Notes under the pieces: model-generated | Databases searched by the model: none | The model's input: the letters and a program-made list of their open reading frames with translations, nothing else | Told to the model about the DNA's origin: nothing | Shown here: piece after piece, positions 15,573 to 24,900 of the stretch | Numbering within the stretch: position 1 is the first letter of the stretch | Layout of the letters: every line of letters starts with the position of its first letter | Origin: Sphingorhabdus sp. YGSMI21 | GTDB taxonomy: Bacteria; Pseudomonadota; Alphaproteobacteria; Sphingomonadales; Sphingomonadaceae | Direction of reading: 5' to 3' | Assembly: GCF_002776575.1 (NCBI RefSeq) | Contig: NZ_CP022548.1 | Span: 1,627,001 to 1,691,000, forward strand | DNA: 64,000 nt | Made by a program: the position numbers and the translations under genes

Positions 15573-16583
15573 TCAAACCGCCACAACCTCCTGCCGGATA
15601 GCGCCAAAGATCGAATGACCGTCCGCATCCAGCATCTGGATTTTCACCGTATCGCCAGCCGACATAAACGGGGTCTTCGCCTCGCCGGTGTTGATCGTCT
15701 CGATCATCCGGATTTCGGCGATACAGCTATAGCCGAGGCCGCCTTCGGACACAGGCTTGCCGGGATCGCCGTCGGGGCCCTGGTTGGATACGGTGCCGGA
15801 GCCGATGATCGTGCCGGCGGACAGCGGACGGGTCTTGGCGGCATGGGCGACCAGATCGGCTAGGCTGAACGTGGCATCTGCTCCGGCATTGGCGCGGCCG
15901 AAGGGTTCGCGGTTATAGTCGACCTGCAGAGGCAGATGGATGACCGAACCTTTCCACGCGTCGCCCAATTCATCGGGGGTGACGCAGACCGGGGAGAAAG
16001 CCGATGGCGGTTTTGACTGGAAAAAGCCGAAGCCCTTGGCCAGCTCGCCGGGGATCAGGCCGCGCAGGGACACATCGTTGCACAGCATCACCAGCTTGAT
16101 ATGACCGGCTGCGTCTTCGGCGCTGGCGCCCATGGGTACATCATCGGTGATGACCGCGACTTCGCCTTCCATGTCGCAGCCCCATTTGGGATCGCCGAGC
16201 GGAATATCGTCGCGCGGGCCGAGGAAGGCGTCGCTGCCGCCCTGATACATCAGCGGATCGCTGTAGAAACTCTCGGGCACTTCGGCGCCACGGGCTTTGC
16301 GGACCAGTTCGACATGATTGATATAGGCGCTGCCGTCGGCCCATTGATAGGCGCGGGGCAGGGGGGATTCGGCGAGCCGCTCGTGAAAGCGTTCGCAGGG
16401 TACCGTTTCATGTTCGACATCGCGGTAGAGCGCTTCCAGTTTCGGCGCGCAATTTTCCCAGTCATCCAGCGCCGCCTGCAGGGTCGGGGCAATATGGTTC
16501 GCTTCGCAGCAGCGAGTGAGGTCCTTGGAGACCACAACAAGGCGGCCGTCGCGGGTGTCATTTTTCAGGGTAGCGAGTTTCAT
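15573..16583 (-). CDS. Fumarylacetoacetate hydrolase-family protein
   Basis: 336 aa from ATG 16583 (MKLATLKNDTRDGRLVVVSK). FAA hydrolases cleave a C-C bond of beta-diketo acids such as fumarylacetoacetate, the last step of tyrosine breakdown. The metal-site region GDPKWGCDMEGEVAVITDD supplies acidic ligands; LNPC-like motifs follow: GSVIHLPLQVDYN, and AGTIIGSGTVSNQGPDG near the C terminus. It is in the same orientation as a VOC protein and HPPD, so tyrosine/homogentisate catabolism is the likely pathway. Homogentisate dioxygenase is not in the window. Its 3' end is duplicated twice in the adjacent island. Confidence 0.85.
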   Translation of the reverse strand: MKLATLKNDTRDGRLVVVSKDLTRCCEANHIAPTLQAALDDWENCAPKLEALYRDVEHETVPCERFHERLAESPLPRAYQWADGSAYINHVELVRKARGAEVPESFYSDPLMYQGGSDAFLGPRDDIPLGDPKWGCDMEGEVAVITDDVPMGASAEDAAGHIKLVMLCNDVSLRGLIPGELAKGFGFFQSKPPSAFSPVCVTPDELGDAWKGSVIHLPLQVDYNREPFGRANAGADATFSLADLVAHAAKTRPLSAGTIIGSGTVSNQGPDGDPGKPVSEGGLGYSCIAEIRMIETINTGEAKTPFMSAGDTVKIQMLDADGHSIFGAIRQEVVAV

Positions 16584-16601
16584 GTGCGTTCCTTCATCCT
16601 G

Positions 16602-16692
16602 CTCCGTTCCCCCGCGAAGGCGGGGGCCCATCTCTCACCATTGCCTCTAGCGGAAACTTCGGGAGATGGACTCCTGCCTACGCAGGAGCACA
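16602..16692. repeat. Dispersed palindromic repeat with CCCGCGAAGGCGGG hairpin
   Basis: Two-hairpin element: CCCCCGCGAAGGCGGGGG then CCCATCTC on the left, GAGATGGACTCCTGCC then TACGCAGGAG on the right, arms complementary. It fills the gap between the VOC gene and the FAA hydrolase gene and may act on the mRNA between them. Confidence 0.75.
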
Positions 16693-16712
16693 AAATTGTT
16701 CAATGCGAAAAC

Positions 16713-17261
16713 CTAATGTTCGTCGCGGGCTTTCTCGTGCAGCCAGGCGGCATGTTGCGGCGCCTTTTTCGTCCGGCTCCATTCCTCGAGCATCGCGGGA
16801 GCGACGCGGCGCAATTCGGTCATTTCCTCTTCGGTGCCGATATCGCAGGCCAGTTCCAGCCTATGGCCGTTGGGATCGAAGAAATAGATCGACTTGAAAA
16901 TACCGTGATGGGTCGGGCCTAGAACTTCGAGACCTTCGGCTTCGGCATTGGCCTTGGCCGCCATCAGATCGTCGAGCGAGTTCACCTTGAAGGCAATATG
17001 CTGGACCCAGGCCGGGGTATTCTGGTCGCGGTCCATGTCCGGCTGCTCGGGCAGTTCGAAAAAGGCGAGGACATTGCCGCCGCCGGCATCGAGGAAAATG
17101 TGCATATAGGGATCATGTTCGCCGGTCGACGGCACTTCATTCTCGGCAAAGGCGAGCTGGAAATCCATGCCCATCACCCGCTGGTAGAAATCGACCGTCT
17201 CTTTCGCATCCTTGCAGCGATAGGCGACATGGTGGATGCCGTTGATCTTGGGTGCGGCCAT
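16713..17261 (-). CDS. VOC-family (glyoxalase-fold) protein
   Basis: 182 aa. Two beta-alpha-beta-beta-beta modules: INGIHHVAYRCKDAKETVDF YQRVMG and WVQHIAFKVNSLDDLMAAK. Candidate metal ligands are the His in HHVAY, the His in VQHIAF and the Glu in GHRLELACD. Its ATG overlaps the HPPD stop by one base (TAATG), implying translational coupling. In this context it may act on a tyrosine-pathway intermediate; the reaction is not established. Confidence 0.8.
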   Translation of the reverse strand: MAAPKINGIHHVAYRCKDAKETVDFYQRVMGMDFQLAFAENEVPSTGEHDPYMHIFLDAGGGNVLAFFELPEQPDMDRDQNTPAWVQHIAFKVNSLDDLMAAKANAEAEGLEVLGPTHHGIFKSIYFFDPNGHRLELACDIGTEEEMTELRRVAPAMLEEWSRTKKAPQHAAWLHEKARDEH

Positions 17262-18361
17262 TATACCGGCTCCTCTACATTCAGCACCCCGCGCGATACC
17301 TGGTCGCGTTCGATGCTCTCGAACAGGGCCTTGAAATTGCCCTCGCCAAAACCGTCATCGCCCTTTCTCTGGATGAATTCAAAGAAAACCGGTCCGACCT
17401 GCGCTTCGGCAAAGATCTGCAACAGCAAGCGCGGCTCGCCGCCTTCCGTGGTGCCGTCGAGCAATATGCCACGCGTCTGCAGCGCGTTGACGTCCTCGCC
17501 ATGGCCAGGCAGGCGGCCGTCGAGCATCTCGTAATAGGTTGCTGGTGGCGCGGTCATGAACGGTACGCCGAGCGCCTTGAGCCGGTCCCAGCAGGCGACC
17601 AGATCATCGCAGATGAGCGCGATATGCTGGATACCTTCACCGTTGAACTCGCGCAGGAATTCCTCGATCTGGCCCTTGCCGCCTTCGCCTTCCTCGTTGA
17701 GCGGAATACGGATCTTGCCGTCCGGCGCGGTCAGCGCCTTGGAGGTCAGGCCGGTATATTCGCCCTTGATGTCGAAGAAGCGGATTTCGCGGAAGTTGAA
17801 CAAAGTCTCGTAATAGTCGGCCCAATATTTCATCCGGCCGCCATAGACATTGTGGGTCAGGTGATCGATCGTGTGGAAACCGGCGCCAACCGGATTGCGG
17901 TCCACGCCCGGCAGATATTCGAAATCAATGTCGTAGATCGACAGATTCTCGCCGCGCTCGCCGCCATCATAGCGGTCGACCAGATAGAGAATCGCCCCGC
18001 CGATGCCGCGGATCGCCGGGATATGCAATTCCATTGGTCCGGTCTCGACATGCACCGGCTCTGCGCCCTTTTCGAGCAGCCAGGCATAAGCCTTGCGCGC
18101 GTCTTTCACCCGGAACGCCATGCCGCAGGCCGAAGGACCATGTTCGCGGGCAAAATACCAGGCCGCCGATTTCGGCTCGTAATTGATGATCAGGTTGATG
18201 CCGCCCTGCCGCCAGAGATGGACATCCTTGCTGCGATGCTGGGCGATGCGGGTAAAGCCCATGACTTCGAACACCGGTTCGAGCACACCGCGCTCGGGCG
18301 CGCAAAATTCGACAAATTCAAAACCGTCGAGACCAACGGGATTTTCAAACAGATCAGCCAC
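17261..18361 (-). CDS. hppD: 4-hydroxyphenylpyruvate dioxygenase
   Basis: 366 aa. Converts 4-hydroxyphenylpyruvate to homogentisate with a non-haem Fe(II). Start chosen at GTG 18361 ([19 protein letters not shown]), which matches the family N terminus and has AGGA six bases upstream; a TTG start at 18379 is also open. Iron ligands are expected in [23 protein letters not shown] and [39 protein letters not shown] and [20 protein letters not shown] are diagnostic. It heads the operon HPPD, VOC, FAA hydrolase. Confidence 0.93.
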   Translation of the reverse strand: MADLFENPVGLDGFEFVEFCAPERGVLEPVFEVMGFTRIAQHRSKDVHLWRQGGINLIINYEPKSAAWYFAREHGPSACGMAFRVKDARKAYAWLLEKGAEPVHVETGPMELHIPAIRGIGGAILYLVDRYDGGERGENLSIYDIDFEYLPGVDRNPVGAGFHTIDHLTHNVYGGRMKYWADYYETLFNFREIRFFDIKGEYTGLTSKALTAPDGKIRIPLNEEGEGGKGQIEEFLREFNGEGIQHIALICDDLVACWDRLKALGVPFMTAPPATYYEMLDGRLPGHGEDVNALQTRGILLDGTTEGGEPRLLLQIFAEAQVGPVFFEFIQRKGDDGFGEGNFKALFESIERDQVSRGVLNVEEPV

Positions 18362-18502
18362 AATATTTCCTCGGGACAACAGGCGCCGTGGCGCGTTATA
18401 GTTACAAATGATACTATAGGGAATCCGCAGCGGATATGCAAGACATTAGCCGGTCGATCTGTCCGGGAAAACGGGACGGGCGGCGCATCGGGGAGGATCT
18501 AT

Positions 18503-19762
18503 ATGCAGAAACGCCATCAGCTGGCCTTCATGGCCTTTCTGGCTATTTTCATCTGTTATATGGACCGGGTTGCGATCTCGGTCGCGATCATTCCGATGGT
18601 CGAAACCTATGGCTGGGACCTGTCGACACAGGGGCTGGTGCTCTCGAGTTTCTTCATCGGCTATCTGCTCACCCAGGTGGTCGGCGGCAAGCTGGCCGAT
18701 CGTTATGGTGGCAAGGTCGTTCTGGGCTTCGGCGTATTGGTCTGGTCGCTCTTTACATTGGTCGCCCCTCCGGCAGCCGCACTGGGCATCGCCGTGCTGA
18801 TCGTCGCCCGGATAGTGATGGGCATGGGCGAAGCCGTCACTTTCCCGGCGATTTATGCGCTCTACGCCCGCTGGATACCGGTCCGGGAGCGTTCGCGCTC
18901 CGCCGGCTTTTCCAACAGCGGCATTCCGCTGGGCACGGTCTTCGCGCTGCTGGCAACCCCGGTGATCGTGGCCGCCTGGGGCTGGGAATGGGTGTTCTAT
19001 CTGTTCGGCGGCGTCGGTTTCATCTGGTGCGCCGTCTGGTATTTTTGCATCGCATCGAGCCCCCGCCTGCAACCCGGTATCAGCCAGGCGGAACTGGACC
19101 TGATTGCCGCCGACACGATTGCCGATACGCCTGTCGGGCCCACGCCGTGGCGGGCGCTGATGACCAACATGCCGGTCTGGGCCGTGATCGTGGCCCATTT
19201 CTGTAACAACTGGTGGTTCTATGTGCTGCTCGCCTGGCTGCCGACTTTTGTCACCAAGGGGCTGGGCGTCGACTATGCCTCGGTCGGCTATTTTGCGATG
19301 ATGCCGCATATCGCGCTGTTCCTGTGCATCAATCTCTCCGGAGTGGTGGCCGACCGGCTGATCGGACGGGGCATGACCATCACCCATGTCCGCAAGCTGA
19401 TGATGCTGATCGGCTTTGGCGGCAGCATCGCGGCGCTGCTGCTGGTTGCGCAGGCGGAGGATGCCGTTACCGCAATCACCATCATGACCGTCGGCAGCGC
19501 GCTTGGCGCCTTTGCGGTCAGCGGCTTTTTCGTCAACCATATGGACATCGCGCCGGAACATGCCGGCACGCTGATGGGGATCACCAACACCGCCGGCACT
19601 ATTCCCGGCATCATCGGCGTGCTGGTCAGCGGCTGGATTTTGGACATAACCGGGTCCTGGGCGCTGGTTTTCCAGGTCGCGGCAGCCGTCGCCGCCTTCG
19701 GTCTGATTTTCTATCTCGTCTTCGGCAGCGGCGAGCGCCAGTTCGCGGCCGTTTCCGCCTAG
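18503..19762 (+). CDS. MFS transporter, anion:cation symporter (ACS)-like
   Basis: 419 aa with about twelve transmembrane helices. Start at ATG 18503 (MQKRHQLAFMAFLAIFICYMD) with GGGAGGA six bases upstream; the frame stays open far upstream only because it lies antisense to HPPD. YMDRVAISVAIIPM in helix 1, GGKLADRYGGKVVLGFG in loop 2-3 and RIVMGMGEAVTFPAIYALYA are typical of the ACS/sialate/hexuronate-type MFS branch, which takes up organic acids with protons. It diverges from HPPD across about 140 bases and could import an aromatic or organic acid. Confidence 0.87.
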   Translation: MQKRHQLAFMAFLAIFICYMDRVAISVAIIPMVETYGWDLSTQGLVLSSFFIGYLLTQVVGGKLADRYGGKVVLGFGVLVWSLFTLVAPPAAALGIAVLIVARIVMGMGEAVTFPAIYALYARWIPVRERSRSAGFSNSGIPLGTVFALLATPVIVAAWGWEWVFYLFGGVGFIWCAVWYFCIASSPRLQPGISQAELDLIAADTIADTPVGPTPWRALMTNMPVWAVIVAHFCNNWWFYVLLAWLPTFVTKGLGVDYASVGYFAMMPHIALFLCINLSGVVADRLIGRGMTITHVRKLMMLIGFGGSIAALLLVAQAEDAVTAITIMTVGSALGAFAVSGFFVNHMDIAPEHAGTLMGITNTAGTIPGIIGVLVSGWILDITGSWALVFQVAAAVAAFGLIFYLVFGSGERQFAAVSA

Positions 19763-19965
19763 CCATTACGGACTGCGCCAGCACCGGCGCGGATCGATGA
19801 TCTGCAGCCCGTTCCCCCCTTCGCGGGCATGCCGGATATCCCGCCGCGCTCGACGGTCGCCGGCGAGCCACAGGCCCATGGAAAACACGCGGCCTTAATC
19901 GCGCGGAAATAATGACGTAAATACAGATTATTAACTTTATCTGGATATGCCCGCCGCGGGAACAT

Positions 19966-21882
19966 ATGACCATTGCATCCACCTCGAGCAGTCCGGACAT
20001 CGCTCCGTACGTCGCCAAAATTTACCGTCCCATGATCCGGGGGTATTTCGGGGTTGCCGCTGTCTATTATGCCGTTCTGACGCTGCTGCACTTCGGCGTG
20101 CACAGCGGGTCCGGTCTGCTGGCCATCGTCACCGCATCGTCCATCGCCAGCATGGTGCTCGCATTTTTCTGGTACGGATTGCGCAAACCCGACGCTTTTG
20201 CCGATCTGCACATTATCACGACCATCGCCAATCTGTTCATGCTGGCCAATGTCATGATCGCGATGGAAATCAAATTCGCCCAGGCCGATCTGGTCTATTT
20301 CATCATCATGGTCATGGTCTTCGCTCTGGCCTGTACCAGCATGAAGCAGGCGCTGGTCTCGATCGCCGCGGTGATAGCCGGATTATTCTACACATTGCTG
20401 AAAAACGCGCCGGAGCTTCTGGTCGACTATGCTTTCGTCACATCGGCTGCGGCGATGACCGCCATTGCCATCACTTTCTATCTTCGCCGGGCGGTCGGTC
20501 GTACCGCTCTGGCCAGATATGAAGCGGAGAACAGGCTGGAAGAGGCACAGGTGCTGAGTGAGGAAATGCGCCATCTCTCGCTGTCCGACAGTCTGACCGG
20601 CCTGCCGAACCGCCGGGCCTTTTTCGAAACCTTGCGTACGAGCAAGGGCGACAAGGGAGCGGGCTTTGCCACCTGGCTGGTCTTGCTCGACCTGGACGGA
20701 TTCAAGGCGGTCAATGACGGTTACGGCCATCTGATCGGCGACGAGCTGCTGAAAGCGGTAGCCACCCGCATGCAGGACTATTGCGGTGCCAAGGCGCATC
20801 TCAGCCGCATGGGCGGTGACGAGTTCAACATCATCCTGCCCAACAGCGCCGAACCGTGCATCGTCGAGGCCTGGTGCCGGGGGCTGCTGGAATATATTGC
20901 CCGGGTCTATCTGATCGAGGATCGTCTGGTCCAGATCTCCGCATCCATCGGCTGTCACCAGATTGACCCGGTGGCAGGCGACGCGCAGCTTATCCGCGAT
21001 ACCGACTATGCGTTGCTGCACGCGAAGAAACAGGGCAAGAACCGGGTGGTTGTCTTCTGCGAGGAACATGCCGCGGTGGCCGCCGAACGGTTCCGGATCG
21101 AGCAAGCCCTGCGCGTGGCCGATTTCGACACCGAAATCGACCTGCTGTTCCAGCCGCAGTTCGATCTCGGCAAAAACAGGATTGTCCGGGCGGAGGCGCT
21201 TGCCCGCTGGAAAAGCCCGGTCATCGGCGAGATCATGCCGACGCGATTCATCGAGGTCGCCGAGGAAAGCGGCCTGATTGCCAATATCACCCTGGCTGTC
21301 CTGAAACAGGCGATTGCGGCCCTGAAAAGCTGGAAGGACCCGATCCCGCTTTCGATCAACCTGTCGGGCCATGATCTTATCTCCGATCAGATCATCAGCC
21401 AGATTATCGCGCAGGTCCAGGCCAGCGAACTGGATCCGGCCCTGCTTGAATTCGAGGTCACTGAAACGGCGATGATGGCGGACACGCACAAGGCGAGCAG
21501 CAACATGTTGCGGCTGGCGGCGCTGGGTCACCCGCTGGCGCTCGATGATTTCGGCACCGGCTATTCCAATTTCAGCTATTTGCGGACGCTACCGATCAGC
21601 AAGCTGAAGGTGGACCGTTCCTTCATGAAGGACGTCTCGGACCCGATGACCGAGAAAATTCTCCATTCGCTGGTGGGTATGGCCAGAACGCTTGGCGTCG
21701 ACTGCCTCCTTGAAGGGGTCGAGGATGAAATCCAGCTGGTCATTGCCAAGCGGGTTGGCACGCATATGGTGCAGGGCTATCTGTTCGGAATACCGATGAC
21801 CGACGGGGAATTGCTCACCTGTCTTGCAGGGCAGGACGCGGTGGCTGAAGACGTTGTCGCGCTGGATGCGGTCAACGGCTGA
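19966..21882 (+). CDS. Membrane GGDEF-EAL protein (cyclic-di-GMP turnover)
   Basis: 638 aa. N-terminal membrane region of about six helices (residues 28-185). GGDEF domain: SLTGLPNRRAFFETL, the active-site GGDEF at about residues 284-288, and DLDGFKAVNDGYGHLIGD. No RxxD inhibitory site precedes it. EAL domain: RAEALARW near 410, INLSGHDL, FEVTETAMM, LDDFGTGYSNFSYL near 526 and KLKVDRSFM, then EGVED. All core residues of both activities look intact, so synthesis, hydrolysis or switching are possible. It is separate from the MFS gene by about 200 bases in which I see nothing specific. Confidence 0.92.
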   Translation: MTIASTSSSPDIAPYVAKIYRPMIRGYFGVAAVYYAVLTLLHFGVHSGSGLLAIVTASSIASMVLAFFWYGLRKPDAFADLHIITTIANLFMLANVMIAMEIKFAQADLVYFIIMVMVFALACTSMKQALVSIAAVIAGLFYTLLKNAPELLVDYAFVTSAAAMTAIAITFYLRRAVGRTALARYEAENRLEEAQVLSEEMRHLSLSDSLTGLPNRRAFFETLRTSKGDKGAGFATWLVLLDLDGFKAVNDGYGHLIGDELLKAVATRMQDYCGAKAHLSRMGGDEFNIILPNSAEPCIVEAWCRGLLEYIARVYLIEDRLVQISASIGCHQIDPVAGDAQLIRDTDYALLHAKKQGKNRVVVFCEEHAAVAAERFRIEQALRVADFDTEIDLLFQPQFDLGKNRIVRAEALARWKSPVIGEIMPTRFIEVAEESGLIANITLAVLKQAIAALKSWKDPIPLSINLSGHDLISDQIISQIIAQVQASELDPALLEFEVTETAMMADTHKASSNMLRLAALGHPLALDDFGTGYSNFSYLRTLPISKLKVDRSFMKDVSDPMTEKILHSLVGMARTLGVDCLLEGVEDEIQLVIAKRVGTHMVQGYLFGIPMTDGELLTCLAGQDAVAEDVVALDAVNG

Positions 21883-21915
21883 TCCGCTCGCGCGGTACAG
21901 GATGTCTTCCGCCGG

Positions 21916-24900
21916 TCAATGAAAATCCCGTGATTTCGGCAAAATCCTGACATTGCGGGGATGACCGTGGCGCGGATAGGCGGGCTGCGGTCCTGTCGCC
22001 TGTTCGTCCTGCCGCGCCGCCCAGCGGTCCTCGTTGCGATAGATGGGCCGCTTGACCTCGTCGGCGCGGGATAGCGGCATGTCCGGCCGGTCGCGGTCAC
22101 TTATATCGTCCAGCATGAAGGTATAATCCTCCACTCGGCTGGTCATCAAATGAGTCACGCCCTCGACGCTGCGCTGGACCTCGCCGGTGGCGAGCATCAG
22201 CCGGGCCGCCATCACCGGACGGCGCATTTTCTCGAACCGGCTGGCCCAGAGCAGCAGATTGGCGACGCCGCTTTCATCCTCCAGCGTGATGAACACGGCA
22301 TTGCCCTTGCCGGGCCGTTGCCGGATCAGCACAACGCCGGCGACCTTGGCTTGCGACCCGTTTTTGGCGCGCGCCAGTTCCGCGCAGCTGAGCACGCCCA
22401 AGTCCCGCAAGCGTTCGCGCAGAAATTCCATCGGATGGCCTTTCAGCGACAGACGGACGCTTTGATAGTCTGCGACAACATGCTCGCCCTTGGTCATGGC
22501 CGGCAAGCGTGCGTCCGCTTCCTGTCCCAGTTCCTTCGCCTGTGCGGCCTCGAACAGCGGCAATGTATTGACCGGAGTCCGGCGCACTTCCCACAGCGCC
22601 TGCCGCCGGTCCAGCCCCAACGAACGGCAGGCATCGGCGTCGGCGAGCAGACGCAGGGCGCGGGCGGGGAGATTGGCCTTATGGGCGAGTTCTTCGATAG
22701 TCTTAAAGGGCCGCGCGGCGAGGATTTGTTGCGCCCATGCTTCACGGAAACCGTCGATCTGGCGCAAGCCGATGCGGAGGGAGGGGTTAGGGGTGGAACG
22801 CCGTTCGTCCTGAGCCTGTCGAAGGACGCCTCCGCACACGCTGTCCAGGGGCTTCGACAAGCTCAGCCCGAACGGATCTTTTGAAACACCCTGCTCCTCA
22901 ACCTCCACCCGGTTATTCCAGTCACTGAAATTCACATCCGGTCCCCGCACCTCCACCCCATGCTCGCGCGCATCCCTGACCAGCTGCGCCGGCGCATAAA
23001 ATCCCATCGGCTGCGAATTGAGCAAAGCCGCCGCGAACACCGCCGGGTGGTGGCATTTGATCCAGCTCGAGACATAGACCAGCCGGGCAAAGCTGATCGC
23101 GTGGCTTTCGGGAAAGCCGTAGCTGCCGAACCCCTGGATCTGCTTGTAGCAACGCTCGGCGAAATCGCGGTCATAGCCCTTGGCGGCCATGCCCTCGATC
23201 ATCTTCGCCTCGAAATGGTGGATCGTGCCGACATTGCGGAAAGTTGCCATCGCGCGGCGCAGCTTGTTGGCATCGCCGGGCGAGAAATCGGCGGCGACGA
23301 TCGCCAGCTTCATCGCCTGTTCCTGAAACAGGGGCACGCCGAAGGTCCGGCCGAGCACGGATTTCAGCTCGTCCGGATCATGCGGCGGGGCGGGCGAGGG
23401 CAGGGTCACCTTCTCCATGCCCGAACGCCGCCGCAGATAGGGATGCACCATATCGCCCTCGATCGGGCCGGGGCGGACAATCGCCACCTGGATCACCAGA
23501 TCATAAAATTCGCGCGGTTTCAGCCGCGGCAACATGTTGATCTGGGCCCGGCTCTCGACCTGGAACACGCCGATACTGTCGCCCTTGCACAGCATGTCAT
23601 AGGTCGCCGGGTCTTCGTGGGGGACGTTCTGGAGGGTGAGGGCTTGTGCTCCGCACTTGATGCGGAGCTCGGGGCCGCGATCGCTGACCTCCGTGCAGGG
23701 CTCCGCATCAAGTGCGGAGCACGGTTCATCAATACGCCCCTCTAATATATTGAGCATATCGAACGCCTTGCGGATGCAGGTCAGCATGCCGAGCGCCAAT
23801 ATATCGACCTTCATCAGGCCGAGCGCGTCGATATCATCTTTGTCCCACTCGATGAACGTGCGGTCGTCCATCGCCGCATTGTGGATCGGCACGGTCTCGT
23901 CGAGCCGGTCCTGGGTCAGCACGAAGCCGCCGACATGCTGCGACAGGTGGCGGGGAAATTGCAGGATCTGCTGCACCAGATCGCCGAGCCGCCGGATCTC
24001 CGGATTGTCCGGGTCGAGTCCGGTTTCGGCAAAGCGCTTGTCGGGTGTCTTGCCGCCGTGACTGCCCCAGACGGTGCTCGACAGGCGGCTGGTGATATCC
24101 TCCGACAGGCCGAGCGCCTTGCCGACCTCGCGGATCGCGCTGCGCGAGCGATAGTGGATCACGGTCGCGGCAATCCCGGCGCGGTGGCGGCCATAGCGGG
24201 CATAGATATATTGAATCACCTCCTCGCGCCGCTCATGTTCGAAATCTACGTCGATATCCGGCGGTTCGCGGCGCTCCTCGGAAATGAAACGGGAGAAGAG
24301 CAGGTCATGTTCCATCGGATCGGCCGAGGTGATGCCGAGCAGATAGCAGACCGCGCTGTTCGCCGCCGATCCGCGCCCCTGGCAGAGTATGCCCTGGTCC
24401 TGGGCAAATTTGACGATGTCATGGACGGTCAGGAAATAGGGCGCATATTCCATTTTCGCGATGAGCCGCAATTCCTCCTCGACCTTGGCGCGCAACCGTT
24501 CGGGCAGCGTCTCGCCATGCCGTTCACGGGCTGCGGACCATGCGAGATGCTCCAGCCAGTCCTGCGGTGTCCATCCTTTGGGTACCGGTTCGTCGGGATA
24601 ATGATAGCTCAGTTCGTCGAGCGTGAAATCGACGAGCTGGAGCAACTTCTGTGTCTCGGCCAGCGCCTCGGGATGGTCGCGGAACAGGCGCGCCATTTCG
24701 GCCGGGGGCTTGAGAAAGCGCTCGGCATTGGCGGCGAGCAGGCGGCCGGCTTTGGGAATTGTGGTCTTCTCGGCGATGCAGGTCAGGATGTCGTGCAGCG
24801 GACGCTGTTCGGGCGTTGCATAGAGCGGGTTGTTGGTTGCCAGGAGCGGGATGCCGGTTGCTTCGGAGAGATCATGTAGTCTGGCAAGATGACGCTTGTC

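Noticed and set aside
17252..18502. Long open extension upstream of the MFS start, antisense to HPPD
   Set aside because: High-GC shadow frame opposite a clear HPPD gene; the MFS start at 18503 has a ribosome site and matches the family N terminus.
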